From assembly GCF_021650705.1 (NCBI RefSeq), contig NZ_CP087138.1, forward strand, positions 2,418,001 to 2,482,000: 64,000 bases of DNA, written 5' to 3'. Positions 8,769-18,108 of this stretch are shown here, piece after piece. Position 1 is the stretch's first letter, and each line of letters opens with the position of its first letter. A program made the translations under genes and the position numbers. The notes under the pieces are model-generated. The model worked only from the letters and a program-made list of their open reading frames with translations, ran no database searches and was not told where the DNA came from. This DNA comes from Pseudomonas sp. KNUC1026. GTDB lineage: Bacteria > Pseudomonadota > Gammaproteobacteria > Pseudomonadales > Pseudomonadaceae.

Positions 8769-9535
8769 AGGAATACCAGCTCAAAGGGTTGGAGCAGGCG
8801 CTCCAGCGTTGTTGAGTTCAACACCGGAGGGGCGCCGGTGCTGGTGTCGCCTGCCAGTTGCGTGGCGTGTTCGCCAATCGCCCAGTGTTTGCGTTCAAGG
8901 GCCTGGGTACCAAGCCACAACTTGCGGGCACGGCTCCAGGGCAGGCGCGGGTCTTCGGGATGCGCCCAGTGCCAGGCCCAGACCGGCGCTTCGACCAACA
9001 CCGCGCCACGCACTTGCGCAACCTCGGCAGCCACCTCGCCGAGCGCCTCGTGGTCGCAATGCCCATCACCGCGCCAAGTGGCCAGCAGCCGGTCACCCTC
9101 GCGCACTTCATGCAGCAAGTGCTCGCGCAACGCCTGAGCGTGGTCGCGCACTTTACCGTCGGGCAATGCCAGGTGCCGCCAGGCCAACCGGCGAGTATCG
9201 AAGCCCAGCCGCGTCAACGCGCGGGTGCTCTCGCGCCGGCGCTCGTCGCGCAAACGTGCCGGCGGCCATTGTGCCGAGCCTGGGTGGCTGCCATCGCCAT
9301 CAGTGACTGATATTAATGTGATATCTGCCACGCGCGATGCGAGGCTCGCCAGCAGCCCGCCACAGGCAAGCACCTCATCGTCCGGGTGCGGCGCTGCCAC
9401 CACCAGGCGCGCACCTGCCGGCAACAATTGCTCGACGCTGATGCCGGGGACCTGGCTCAGCGCATGGCTGCCCTGCCAGGCTTTCAATGACGTGCCCGGG
9501 ACCCCGAAGGGCATATCCGTAGCCGCTGCGGTCAC
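8765..9535 (-). CDS. PIG-L/LmbE family deacetylase
   Basis: A 256-residue zinc-dependent N-acetylglucosaminyl-type deacetylase. The metal-binding AAPHPDDEVLACGG is near residue 50, and a second ligand region GDGHCDHEALGE lies near residue 158. Family members deacetylate GlcNAc-linked lipids or small molecules such as mycothiol precursors; the substrate here is unknown. I chose GTG 9535, which overlaps the TGA of the acyl-CoA dehydrogenase (GTGA). A GTG three codons earlier (9544) is the alternative. Its coupling to a methyltransferase and a dehydrogenase suggests a pathway that builds or tailors a glycosylated small molecule. Confidence 0.9.
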   Translation of the reverse strand: MTAAATDMPFGVPGTSLKAWQGSHALSQVPGISVEQLLPAGARLVVAAPHPDDEVLACGGLLASLASRVADITLISVTDGDGSHPGSAQWPPARLRDERRRESTRALTRLGFDTRRLAWRHLALPDGKVRDHAQALREHLLHEVREGDRLLATWRGDGHCDHEALGEVAAEVAQVRGAVLVEAPVWAWHWAHPEDPRLPWSRARKLWLGTQALERKHWAIGEHATQLAGDTSTGAPPVLNSTTLERLLQPFELVFL

Positions 9536-10559
9536 AGCGCCCACCGCAGGGATGGCAGGTCGGTGATGCTCGCGCCCAGTGCGGCGAGGTCGCGTTCAGC
9601 GTGGCTCTGGCGCATGAACACGGGCAGGTCGGCGAACAGCCGTGCGAACCGCGCATCACGGCAAAAAGGGCTGGCGCCCACCGCGCGGCCTACATGCTCG
9701 AGCACGGCCTCAGCAGCCTCTTCAACCACCGCACGGGCACGCCGAGTGACACGCTCGGCATCCGCCGCCGGGTGCGCGTCGATCCAGGCGGCCGTTTCAC
9801 GCAGCACCGCTGCCGCTGCGCTCGAATGAGCGTCCACGGCGCCCAGATGCGCCAGCCGATGCGGCTCCTCGCTGCGCTGAGCGTACTCGCGCAAGTAATC
9901 GCCTGCGCACACCGCAGCGCCATACCAGCAGGCGGCGATACCGGCCCCTCCCTGCCAGAAGCCCGGGCGCGAGAGGTACTCCCCGGGCCTCCAACGGCTT
10001 GCGCATGCGCGCCTTCCATGTCCACTTCGATACTGGCGCTGGCGGCCATACCCATCGCTTGCCACCCTTGTTCGGTGGGGCGAATTGCAGGGTCGGCCAT
10101 GCTGATGGCCACCAGCTGCGGCCGGCCTTGTTCATCCCAGGCGGTGGCAAGCGCATGGTCCACCTGCAACGCACCCGAGCACCACGCCTTGCGCCCTGCC
10201 AGCCTCAGGCGGCTGCCCTGGCGTTCGGCAATCTGCAAGCGTGCCCCGGGCGCCTCGGCCGCCCAGACAGCCCACAAGCCGCCGTTGTCCAGATGCGTTG
10301 CGCCGAGTTCGGCGAGGATGGCCCGGGCATCGGTGTGGCCTTCGAACAGCTTTACCAATGCAAGGTCGAAGCCGGCGACCTGCGCCAGCGCCTGCCAGCG
10401 CGCCAGGGTACGGCCACTGCCGGGTAGCGGCAGTTCGTCCAGTTGTGCCTGCTGGCACTGGCGCAGCACCTGCGCAAGCCGCTCTTCTACCCGCAGCGGG
10501 TTCGCCCGTTCGGCGAAGGTCTGCAACAGCAGGGCGTAAGGGTGATGAGGCGCGGCCAT
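9532..10559 (-). CDS. Acyl-CoA dehydrogenase-like protein, frameshifted
   Basis: About 342 residues once one missing base is restored. The start at ATG 10559 has GGAG upstream. The N-terminal part contains LPLPGSGRTLARWQAL and a central strand block (GLWAVWAAEAPGARL, LRLAGRKAWCSGA). The C-terminal helical bundle reads GFWQGGAGIAACWYG then long Ala/Glu helices ending LPSLRWAL. This matches divergent acyl-CoA dehydrogenases found beside PIG-L deacetylases in Pseudomonas. The break is in the CCCC run at 9981-9984 (GGGGG expected on the coding strand, GGGG present). No clear catalytic Glu can be assigned by eye. It opens the unit acyl-CoA dehydrogenase, deacetylase, methyltransferase. Confidence 0.8.
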
Positions 10560-10731
10560 CCAAGGCACTCCAAGTGAGCCATTTCAGGTTTGAATGCTCA
10601 GGCCACCCAAGGGTTCCACCCGCTTACACGCCTGAATGCTTTTCACACTTTTTTCACATTCTCATCACCGGCGCCTCACGCCCAGAGCGCCACGCTTCGC
10701 GGCTTTTAAGCAGCCCCCAGCCCGCGTGCCA

Positions 10732-12012
10732 ATGGACTTCAAATACACCCTCAGCAAACGCATCGTTATTGCCTTCGCCGCCATGAGCGCATTCGTTGCC
10801 GGCACCTTTGCGGTGGGGATCGTGGCCAGCGAGCGCGTGATGGAGGGCCGGCTCACGGAGCTGAGCCTGGCCGGCAACCTGCGAAGGTTGTTGATGCAGG
10901 AAAGCCAGGAAATGTGGATGCACCGCCCGGAGAAAGACGAGCTCTTCTACATCCAGGGCGGCCGTGACGACTTCGCCTTGCCAGCCAACCTGGAAGCGTT
11001 GTCGCGTGGCTTCCACGAAATCGGCGAAGGAGACGACGCCTATTACGCTGCGGTAGAGATCGTCCAGGGGCGCAAGTACGTGCTGCTGCGCAACCAGCAA
11101 AGCCTCATGCAGCGCCAACGCATCCTTTACTCCGTGGCCGTGGCCGGCTTCAGCCTTAGCGTCGCCTTGGCGGTGCTGCTGGGCTGGCTGATCGCACGGC
11201 GGGTGATCGCGCCAGTGACGCGCCTGGCCACCCAAGTGCGTGGCACCAGTGCCCTGCCAGTGGGCATGGTACCGGCCAACACCACCACCTGGGCGGAGGA
11301 CGAAGTCGGCGAATTGGCCGCCTCCTACAACCAGACCCAAGGGCGCCTGGCCGACGCACTGCGCCGCGAGCAGCAATTCACCAGCGATGTGAGCCACGAG
11401 CTGCAGCTGCCTATCCATATTCTCGACGACGCCTGCCAGTCGCTGGCACAGGCCAACGAAGGCGAGCCGCGAATGCAACGCCAGGTATTGCGCATCGGCC
11501 GGGCAATCGAACAGATGGAGGGGCTGGTGAGCACCTTCCTGCTGCTGGCCCGTGATTACGACGACCCCTCGTTGCGCGCCGAAGTCACGACCCTCGCTGC
11601 GGCGGCAGACCAGTCGATCGACACCTGGGCGCAATCGATTCGCGAAAAGGGCCTGGCCTTCGAACACGTGCTGGAGGGCGACCTCAGCGAAACCTGGAAT
11701 TCCACTTTGCTGCTCTCGGTGATGGGCAACCTGCTGCGCAACGCCTGGCACTACACCGAGGAAGGTTTCATCCGCCTGACGGTGCGCCCCGGGGAATTCA
11801 AGGTCGAAGACAGTGGCATCGGCATCCCTGAAGAAAAACGCCACGCAATGTTCCAGCCTTTCGTACGCGGCGATGAAAAGCGCGGTGAAGGTTTGGGGTT
11901 GGGGTTGTCCCTGGTGCAGCGGATCTGCCAGGACCAGAGCTGGACTGTAAAACTCACCGGGCGGGAACCCCAAGGCTGCTGCTTCACCGTGACACTGCGG
12001 CCACAGCGATAA
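10732..12012 (+). CDS. Membrane sensor histidine kinase with atypical H-box
   Basis: A 426-residue sensor kinase. It has a transmembrane helix near residues 10-30, a small periplasmic domain (contains MHRPEKDELFYIQGG and DDAYYAAVEIVQGRKYVLL), a second helix near 130-155 and a HAMP linker. The H-box is DVSHELQLPIHIL: the phosphoacceptor His is present but the usual R-T/N-P after HEL is replaced by QLP. The ATPase part is intact (MGNLLRNAWHYTEEG, VEDSGIGIP, GEGLGLGLSLV). ATG 10732 is the first start after the upstream spacer. No response regulator lies beside it, so it is an orphan kinase. It diverges from the acyl-CoA dehydrogenase unit. Confidence 0.88.
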   Translation: MDFKYTLSKRIVIAFAAMSAFVAGTFAVGIVASERVMEGRLTELSLAGNLRRLLMQESQEMWMHRPEKDELFYIQGGRDDFALPANLEALSRGFHEIGEGDDAYYAAVEIVQGRKYVLLRNQQSLMQRQRILYSVAVAGFSLSVALAVLLGWLIARRVIAPVTRLATQVRGTSALPVGMVPANTTTWAEDEVGELAASYNQTQGRLADALRREQQFTSDVSHELQLPIHILDDACQSLAQANEGEPRMQRQVLRIGRAIEQMEGLVSTFLLLARDYDDPSLRAEVTTLAAAADQSIDTWAQSIREKGLAFEHVLEGDLSETWNSTLLLSVMGNLLRNAWHYTEEGFIRLTVRPGEFKVEDSGIGIPEEKRHAMFQPFVRGDEKRGEGLGLGLSLVQRICQDQSWTVKLTGREPQGCCFTVTLRPQR

Positions 12013-12118
12013 AGCGCGAGCCAACGGGCGCTGGCATCTGCTGAAAGTCACTTGTTGCCGTCAATAGGGTGTGTCTACCTTGACATCACGGCCGCTTCGA
12101 AATGACCGCACCGCTTCG

Positions 12119-12229
12119 ATGACCCAGGTTGGCGACAATGGCAAGGCCAGCGTGAAGCAGCAATGAGAGTTGTATCGGCAGGCGTTGCTGCTGCAGGCAC
12201 TGAATGAGCCCTGTGGGTTCGAGCGCTAG
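12119..12229 (+). pseudogene. Possible degraded short coding remnant
   Basis: In the 210-base gap between the kinase and the LysR gene, one frame reads MTQVGDNGKASVKQQ, a stop, and then in the same frame ELYRQALLLQALNEPCGFER and a stop that touches the LysR stop. The second half looks like a protein C-terminus. No family is recognised, and the length is too short to exclude chance. Apart from this I see nothing in the gap. Confidence 0.15.
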
Positions 12230-13134
12230 AGCGCAATCAACAACCCTGTATCCGCCGCCTGCTCACGCAGGCACTGCGTGGCCCAATCGATGAACGCACG
12301 CAGCCGGGGCGACCCCTGCCGGTGAGGCGGGTACACCAGCGCCAGCGGCCAGTCCGGCGCCGGGTATCGCTCCAGCACTGGCACCAGGCTCCCATCGGCC
12401 AGCGCCGCACCTGCGTTGTAACGCGGCACCTGAATCAGCCCGAAGCCCGCCTGCGCGGCTTTTACGTAGGCATCGGCGCTGTCGACGCTGAGCAGGCCCG
12501 GCAGCCTGACCGGCTGCTCGACACCCTCGAACTCCAAGGGGAAATCACGCCCGTCGCTCGCGGCGAAACGCACCATCTGGTGGCCGCCATTCAAGTCAGC
12601 CGGCGAGCCGGGCACTCCATGGCGCGCAAGGTAGGCCGGGCTGGCACAGGTGACCTGGCGCACTTTTACAAGCGGCTTGGCCGCCAGCATCGGGTCCTTC
12701 ACCTCTCCGGCGCGCAATGCGCAGTCGACACCGTCGCGCTGCAGGTGCACCTGGCGGTCGTTGAAGCCCAGCTCAAGGCGCAAGTGCGGGTAGCGCCGGT
12801 AGAAATCGGGCAGCTTCGGGATGATCCAGTAGCAGCCGAAGGCGCTGGGCATGTCTACTCGTAATGTACCCCGCGGGCCGCTGCCCAGGCGGTTTTCCAG
12901 GTCGTCGAGGTCGGCCAGCAGTTGCCGGCAGCGCTGATAATACTGCGCGCCGTCTTCGGTCACCCTCACCCGCCGGGTGGTGCGCTGCAACAGCTGAACC
13001 TTCAGGTGCGCCTCGAGTTGCTGAATAGCCAGGCTGACGCTGGCGCGAGGCAGTTGCAGGTCGTCGGCGGCCTTGCCGAAGCCGCCGCATTCGACAATGC
13101 GGCAGAACACCTGCATCGCATGCAGCCGGTCCAT
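12226..13134 (-). CDS. LysR-family transcriptional regulator
   Basis: A 302-residue LysR regulator. The winged helix occupies residues 1-60 (MDRLHAMQVFCRIVECGGFGKAADDLQLPRA is interrupted here by no gap; helix-turn-helix around 18-40). The effector domain has the usual two subdomains (GTLRVDMPSAFG, then HQMVRF). It belongs to the AaeR/PecT-like group that starts MDRL.AM. Its gene diverges from the aldo-keto reductase gene with 115 bases between the starts, the standard arrangement for a LysR protein and its target, so the reductase is the likely target. The effector is unknown. Confidence 0.92.
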   Translation of the reverse strand: MDRLHAMQVFCRIVECGGFGKAADDLQLPRASVSLAIQQLEAHLKVQLLQRTTRRVRVTEDGAQYYQRCRQLLADLDDLENRLGSGPRGTLRVDMPSAFGCYWIIPKLPDFYRRYPHLRLELGFNDRQVHLQRDGVDCALRAGEVKDPMLAAKPLVKVRQVTCASPAYLARHGVPGSPADLNGGHQMVRFAASDGRDFPLEFEGVEQPVRLPGLLSVDSADAYVKAAQAGFGLIQVPRYNAGAALADGSLVPVLERYPAPDWPLALVYPPHRQGSPRLRAFIDWATQCLREQAADTGLLIAL

Positions 13135-13249
13135 ATCTAGCCCCTCATTATTCAGAAAAGGCGAACAGTTAAACCATAAAGGCCAGGTTTATCCAGCAGC
13201 GCATCAAGATCAGACTGAACTCACTTCCACTCTCTCTGAGGATCTTTGA

Positions 13250-14245
13250 ATGCACACTCGCACACTCGGCCATAACGGCCCCCGCGTTTCCGCATTGGGC
13301 CTGGGCTGCATGGGCATGTCGGACTTCTACAGCCGTAGCGGTGACGACAACAGCGCCGTGGCCACCCTGGACCGCGCACTGGAGCTGGGCGTCACCTTGT
13401 TCGACACCGCCGACATGTACGGCCCCTACAGCAACGAGCAATTGCTCGGCCGCTGGCTCAAGGGCCGCCGCGAGCAGGTGTTCATCGCCAGCAAGTTCGG
13501 CATCGTACGCACCGAAGACCCGCACGCCCGCGGTGTGAACGGGCGCCCCGACTACGTGCGGCAGTCGCTCGAAGGCAGCTTGCAACGCCTGGGCGTGGAA
13601 CGCATCGACCTGTATTACCAGCACCGCGTAGACCCCAACGTCCCGGTCGAGGAAACCTTCGGCGCGCTGGCCGAGCTGGTGCGTGAAGGCAAGCTGGGCC
13701 ACCTGGGCATCTGCGAAGCGCGCGCCAGCACGATCGAGCGCGCTCACGCCACGCATCCGCTGGCAGCGGTGCAAAGCGAGTACTCGCTGTGGTCGCGCGA
13801 GCCTGAGCAGGATGGCGTGCTGGCCACGTGCAGACGCTTGGGTATCGCCTTCGTGCCCTACAGCCCATTGGGCCGAGGCTTTTTGAGCGGGCGCTTCCAC
13901 AGCCCCGAGGACTTCGCGGCCGACGACTACCGCCGCCACAGCCCGCGCTTCCAGGGCGAGAACTTCACGCGCAACCTGGCGCTGGTGGAGCAAGTGGAGG
14001 CATTGGCCGCTGCGCGCGGTGTGAGTGCTGCACAACTGGCGCTGGCCTGGGTGCTGGGCCAGGGCGACGACATCGTCCCGATCCCCGGCACCACTCGTGT
14101 GGAAAACCTCGAAGCGAACCTCGGCGCGCTGGCGATCCAGTTGAGTGCTGCCGAGCGCGGCCAGCTGGATGCGATCTTCCCGGTAACCGGCGCCGCCGCA
14201 GGCGAACGCTACGGCGTCGAGGCCATGCGTACCCTCGACCGTTAG
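13250..14245 (+). CDS. Aldo/keto reductase
   Basis: A 331-residue NADPH-dependent aldo/keto reductase of the YajO/AKR13-like kind. The (beta/alpha)8 barrel shows [15 protein letters not shown] at the N-terminus, [12 protein letters not shown] with the catalytic Asp and Tyr, ASKFG with the catalytic Lys, and LYYQHRVDP with the catalytic His. The C-terminal cofactor site reads [17 protein letters not shown]. The length is normal. ATG 13250 has GAGGA upstream. It is divergent from the LysR gene and is probably induced by the substrate that regulator senses; the physiological substrate is not evident. Confidence 0.93.
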   Translation: MHTRTLGHNGPRVSALGLGCMGMSDFYSRSGDDNSAVATLDRALELGVTLFDTADMYGPYSNEQLLGRWLKGRREQVFIASKFGIVRTEDPHARGVNGRPDYVRQSLEGSLQRLGVERIDLYYQHRVDPNVPVEETFGALAELVREGKLGHLGICEARASTIERAHATHPLAAVQSEYSLWSREPEQDGVLATCRRLGIAFVPYSPLGRGFLSGRFHSPEDFAADDYRRHSPRFQGENFTRNLALVEQVEALAAARGVSAAQLALAWVLGQGDDIVPIPGTTRVENLEANLGALAIQLSAAERGQLDAIFPVTGAAAGERYGVEAMRTLDR

Positions 14246-14316
14246 TCAGCGCCTGCGCACTGCGCAGTCAAGGCAAGGCCTAAACCTCAAGCAACCCAGC
14301 CCAAGAGGTGTAAGCC

Positions 14317-14616
14317 ATGACCATGACGTTGATTGCCACTGCCCGTGGCGCGGCGCTGGCCACCTTGCTGCTGTTGCCGGCCAGCCCCGCGCTGGCCGAC
14401 ACCGCGCCGGTGAGCCCGGAGCCCCCAGCGCTGCCCAGCGAGCCGGCCTTGCCGGGTAGCGGCAGCGAGCCCGCGACAACCCCACCCAGGGCCCAGGAGC
14501 GGCCCGGCGACGCAGGTGGTGCGCTTGACCTCAAACCGCTGGAACAGGGCACGGAGCCCAGGCCGCCCGCACCCCCGCCGGCTGCGCCGGACGATACCCG
14601 CCCGGCCAAACCCTGA
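14317..14616 (+). CDS. Exported proline-rich small protein
   Basis: A 99-residue protein. The first 27 residues form a signal peptide (MTMTLIATARG, then a hydrophobic ALATLLLLPASPALA with a cleavage site before DTAP). The mature part is almost entirely Pro, Glu, Gly and Ala (SPEPPALPSEPALPGSGSEP and similar) and is probably disordered in the periplasm. ATG 14317 follows AAGAGG. It ends 15 bases before a terminator that it shares with the tRNA on the other strand. No family is recognised. Confidence 0.6.
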   Translation: MTMTLIATARGAALATLLLLPASPALADTAPVSPEPPALPSEPALPGSGSEPATTPPRAQERPGDAGGALDLKPLEQGTEPRPPAPPPAAPDDTRPAKP

Positions 14617-14630
14617 ATGCTGCGCAAACG

Positions 14631-14660
14631 AAAAAGGCGACCCTTGCGGATCGCCTCTTT
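14631..14660 (-). terminator. Terminator downstream of tRNA-Val, probably bidirectional
   Basis: On the minus strand, AGGCGA and TCGCCT form a stem around TCCGCAAGGG and are followed by a T run (the AAAAA at 14631-14635). On the plus strand the same stem is followed by CTTT. It can close both the tRNA transcript and the small exported-protein gene. Confidence 0.75.
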
Positions 14661-14669
14661 CGTCGTGTC

Positions 14670-14745
14670 TGGTAGGCACAATTGGACTCGAACCAACGAC
14701 CCCCACCATGTCAAGGTGGTGCTCTAACCAACTGAGCTATGTGCC
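14670..14745 (-). tRNA. tRNA-Val (anticodon GAC)
   Basis: A 76-nt tRNA with encoded CCA. The acceptor stem GGCACAT pairs with the 3' ATTGTGCC-type arm before TACCA. The D arm begins AGCTCAGTTGG, and the T arm has GGTTCGAGTCC. The anticodon stem CCACC/GGTGG closes the loop TTGACAT, which gives anticodon GAC and therefore valine. A terminator follows at 14631-14660. Confidence 0.95.
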
Positions 14746-14930
14746 TGCTGTGGGTCGGCATTCTACGGATCGGCGCTGCAGTGTCAACGTTTTTTTCCCT
14801 AAGTAACTGAAATGGCGGTTTATTTGCACCGCTTCTGGCCTGGCGCGCCACGCTGGCGGGGGCTGGCAGTGTTTCAGAAACTCAGGTAGGATCCGCGCAA
14901 TCGTCAATAATATTAAACAGAGGTCGCAGG

Positions 14931-16215
14931 ATGGCGAACATCGCTTACCCACCTTCGTATTACGCCGCGTCCGCCAACCCCGCGCCGGCACGCCCTGCGC
15001 TGCGTGAGGATATCCAGGCCGATGTATGTGTGATCGGCGCAGGCTATACCGGCCTTTCCAGCGCGCTGTTCCTGCTCGAACAAGGCTTTTCGGTGGTGGT
15101 GCTGGAAGCTGCCCGGGTGGGCTTCGGCGCCTCGGGCCGCAACGGCGGCCAGATCGTCAACAGCTACAGCCGCGACATCGACGTGATAGAACGCAGCGTC
15201 GGCCAGCGTGAGGCCCGCCTGTTCGGCGAAATGGCCTTTGAAGGCGGCCGCATCATCCGCGAGCGCGTCGAGCGCTACAACATTGCCTGCGATCTCAAGG
15301 ATGGTGGCGTGTTCGCCGCGCTGAGTGCCAAGCAGATGGGCCACCTGGAGGCGCAAAAACGCTTGTGGGAACGCTACGGCAACCAGCAGCTGGAACTGCT
15401 CGACCAGCGCCGTATCCGCGAAGTGGCCGGCACCGACCAGTACGTAGGCGGGCTGCTCGACATGAGCGGCGGCCACATCCACCCGCTGAACCTGGCGCTG
15501 GGCGAGGCTGCTGCGGTCGAATCCCTGGGCGGGCGCATATTCGAACAAAGCGGGGCCACGCGTATCGACCGTGGTGCCAACCCAGTGGTGCACACCGCCG
15601 AGGGCAAGGTGAGGGCCAAGTTCGTGATCGTGGCGGGCAATGCCTATCTGGGCAATCCTGATACCGGAGCTTGCCGCCAAGTCGATGCCTTGCGGCACCC
15701 AGGTGATCGCTACCGAACCGCTGAGCGATGAGCTCGCCGCCAGCCTGCTACCGCAAGACTACTGCGTCGAGGACTGCAATTACCTGCTCGACTACTACCG
15801 GCTTTCCGCCGACAAGCGGCTGATCTTCGGTGGCGGCGTGGTCTACGGCGCACGTGACCCGGCCAACATCGAATCGATCATCCGCCCCAAGCTGCTCAAG
15901 GTATTTCCGCAGCTCAAACAGGTGAAGATCGACTACGCCTGGACCGGCAACTTCCTGCTAACGCTGTCGCGCCTGCCGCAGGTCGGCCGCCTGGGCGATA
16001 CGGTGTATTACTCCCAGGGCTGCAGCGGCCACGGCGTCACCTACACCCACCTTGCGGGCAAGATCATCGCCGAAGCCCTGCGCGGCCAGGCTGAGCGCTT
16101 CGACGCCTTCGCCAACCTCCCCCACTACCCGTTCCCGGGCGGCCGTGCGCTGGGCGCCCCGCTTACCGCACTGGGCGCCTGGTATTACAGCCTGCGCGAC
16201 AAGCTCGGCGTTTAA
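14931..16215 (+). CDS. FAD-dependent amine oxidase (gamma-glutamylputrescine oxidase-like), frameshifted
   Basis: About 427 residues of the DAO/PuuB family. The N-terminus has ADVCVIGAGYTGLSSALFLLEQG, the FAD-binding dinucleotide fold (quoted in part), then GFGASGRNGGQIVNSYS. The C-terminal part contains GTQVIATEPL, YYRLSADKRLIFGG, and SQGCSGHGVTYTHLAGK. The PuuB branch oxidises gamma-glutamylputrescine in putrescine breakdown; that substrate is inferred from similarity. The frame breaks at 15657-15658, where CC stands for an expected single C (GNAYLGN, then LIPELAAKSMPCG one base on). The stop overlaps the convergent lipoprotein gene by 4 bases. ATG 14931 is preceded by AGAGG. Confidence 0.85.
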
Positions 16216-16904
16216 CGCTGTTTCAATGCCTCAAGGGCCTTGGCCGCGGCTTGTTCCTGCCCGGCCTGGCCCAGTTGCGCGGCGGCATCACGCCAGCGCT
16301 GTACATCTACTCTGGCCGGCAACTGGGAAGGTTTCTGCAGCAACACCGCCCAGTTTCCCTCGCGGCCCCAGGCCGAGTTGAAGTCGCTCATGTCCAGGCG
16401 TAGCCGCCGTTGCTGCCCTGCCCGCAACACCACTTCCTTGTGAAAACGGTCGAAGCCGACCAGCAGCGCATAGCGCGCCTCGCCCATAAGCATCGGGCCT
16501 GGCCGATAGGCCACCAGCACCGGGTAGCCGGCGGCCACCTGAAACATCAGCGCCTCGAGCCTGGGCTCGAGCGGATAGACCAGCAGCCCGTACTGGCGCG
16601 CAGCGTTGGCCATGGCGTCGTTCATCCGTGCCGGGCTGGCTGGGTGGCCCAGCGCAGGCTCGACCATGCCTGGGGTCACGGCGATGTTCTGCTGGCGCAG
16701 GGCAGCGGCGAGCGCTTCCTCGGCGCCCGGCGGTTGCACACTGCGAAAGAACGGCACCCCGCCCAGCTCGACCTTGTCTGGCAGGCCCGCAATGGGCGCC
16801 GGCGGTATCAGGCGTGGGGGCTTGCTGCTGCAGGCAGTCAGCGAAAGCGCCAGGCCCAGGGCCAGGCAGGTGCGGGGGAAGCGGCGAACGAGGTTCAACG
16901 GCAT
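16212..16904 (-). CDS. Lipoprotein, possibly C39-peptidase-like fold without catalytic Cys
   Basis: A 230-residue lipoprotein: a basic start MPLNLVRRFPRT, a hydrophobic stretch and a lipobox LTAC with Cys at about residue 25. The mature protein begins with a VPFF strand like the start of C39-type papain-fold peptidases, but the usual Q.Y.CGPA segment is replaced by RSVQPPGAEEALAAAL. A later HPASPARMNDAM and YPVLVAYRPGP region resembles the substrate-handling part. So it looks like a non-catalytic relative, a weak inference. It is convergent with the FAD oxidase gene. Start ATG 16904; an upstream extension to 16997 has no signal peptide at its N-terminus. Confidence 0.7.
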   Translation of the reverse strand: MPLNLVRRFPRTCLALGLALSLTACSSKPPRLIPPAPIAGLPDKVELGGVPFFRSVQPPGAEEALAAALRQQNIAVTPGMVEPALGHPASPARMNDAMANAARQYGLLVYPLEPRLEALMFQVAAGYPVLVAYRPGPMLMGEARYALLVGFDRFHKEVVLRAGQQRRLRLDMSDFNSAWGREGNWAVLLQKPSQLPARVDVQRWRDAAAQLGQAGQEQAAAKALEALKQR

Positions 16905-17077
16905 TACGGATCTCGTGTGCTGGGCGGGCATCAGTGCCCGTGTCGCCGACGATGATAGGCAGGCCAGGCGCCGAAATACAGGCCGCGTGAAACGCACCGC
17001 CCGTCAAGCGCGTGAAACAATTGGAGGGCTATGCTGTTCAGTATCACAAACGCCTGCGTTTGTTGAGGAGGTTAGAG

Positions 17078-17248
17078 ATGAACCTTACAGTGGCGATTGC
17101 TTTGATGGTTGGCGGCTGGTTCCTGGTTGCGGCGGCCATGTTGTGGGGCGTGCTGCGCATCGCCCGACGCCACCACCGCCCTGCGGCACCGCGCGTTGCG
17201 GCGGCGCACAAGGCGAGAGCCCCGGCCAGGGCGGCCGGGGCACATTGA
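17078..17248 (+). CDS. Small single-pass membrane protein
   Basis: A 56-residue protein starting at ATG 17078, which has a strong GAGGAGG site seven bases upstream. The first 28 residues form one transmembrane helix (LTVAIALMVGGWFLVAAAMLW). The rest is basic and Ala/Arg-rich (RRHHRPAAPRVAAAH), so a cytoplasmic tail is expected. Its stop abuts the convergent TerC gene. The strong ribosome site supports a real gene, but no family is recognised. Confidence 0.5.
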   Translation: MNLTVAIALMVGGWFLVAAAMLWGVLRIARRHHRPAAPRVAAAHKARAPARAAGAH

Positions 17249-17998
17249 TCAGCCTGCTTTCGCCTCACGCTTGAGGCGCGCCTTGCGGGACCAGATGTTG
17301 AGGCACTCGATCGCGGCCGAGAATGCCATGGCCGTGTAGATGTAGCCCTTGGGCACATGAGCACCGAAGCCTTCGGCGATCAGTGTCATGCCGATCATGA
17401 TCAGAAAACCCAGCGCGAGCATTACGACCGTCGGGTTATCGTTGATGAACCTGGCCAGCGGCTCGGAGGCCAGCAGCATCACCAGCACGGCAACGATGAC
17501 CGCAATGATCATGATCGGCAGGTGCTGTGTCATGCCAACCGCCGTGACGATACTGTCGATCGAGAACACCAGGTCAAGCAGCAGGATCTGGCCTATAGCC
17601 GCAGCGAAACCGATGGCCACTTTGTTGCTGACGCTCTGCTCTTCCTTTTCGGCCGGGTCGACGCTGTGGTGAATCTCGGTGGTGGCCTTCCACACCAGGA
17701 AGAGGCCACCGGCGATCAGGATCATGTCTTTCCAGGAGAACGCCTGCCCCATCACCTCGAACACCGGCTCAGTGAGCGTCACGATGAACGCGACCGTGCT
17801 CAACAAGCCAAGGCGCAGGATCAACGCCATGCTGATGCCGATACGGCGCGCCTTGGTGCGGAACTGCACCGGCAGCTTGTTGGTGAGGATCGAGATGAAG
17901 ATCAGGTTATCGATGCCCAGCACTACTTCCATTGCGATGAGCGTGGCCAACGCAGCCCAGGCGGCGGGGCTGGCAGCGAGTTCCAACAGGTATTCCAT
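17249..17998 (-). CDS. TerC family integral membrane protein
   Basis: A 249-residue inner-membrane protein with about seven hydrophobic segments. The family signature [20 protein letters not shown] appears at the N-terminus, and the second half repeats it as [14 protein letters not shown]. The paired acidic residues in these two motifs are those conserved in TerC/Alx/YkoY transporters, now linked to Mn2+ export coupled to secreted-metalloprotein loading. ATG 17998 has AGGG upstream. There is no yybP-ykoY type leader that I could recognise in the short region to the divergent regulator (110 bases). Role here inferred: metal-ion homeostasis. Confidence 0.93.
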   Translation of the reverse strand: MEYLLELAASPAAWAALATLIAMEVVLGIDNLIFISILTNKLPVQFRTKARRIGISMALILRLGLLSTVAFIVTLTEPVFEVMGQAFSWKDMILIAGGLFLVWKATTEIHHSVDPAEKEEQSVSNKVAIGFAAAIGQILLLDLVFSIDSIVTAVGMTQHLPIMIIAVIVAVLVMLLASEPLARFINDNPTVVMLALGFLIMIGMTLIAEGFGAHVPKGYIYTAMAFSAAIECLNIWSRKARLKREAKAG

Positions 17999-18108
17999 GG
18001 TGTGACCCTGATATTGAGGTGATGGCAAGGGATTCTAGGCAAGCTTATACTTCTCGAAAATTCGTATTTTCATGCTGAACACTTCGTTAATCCCGAACAA
18101 TCGACATC

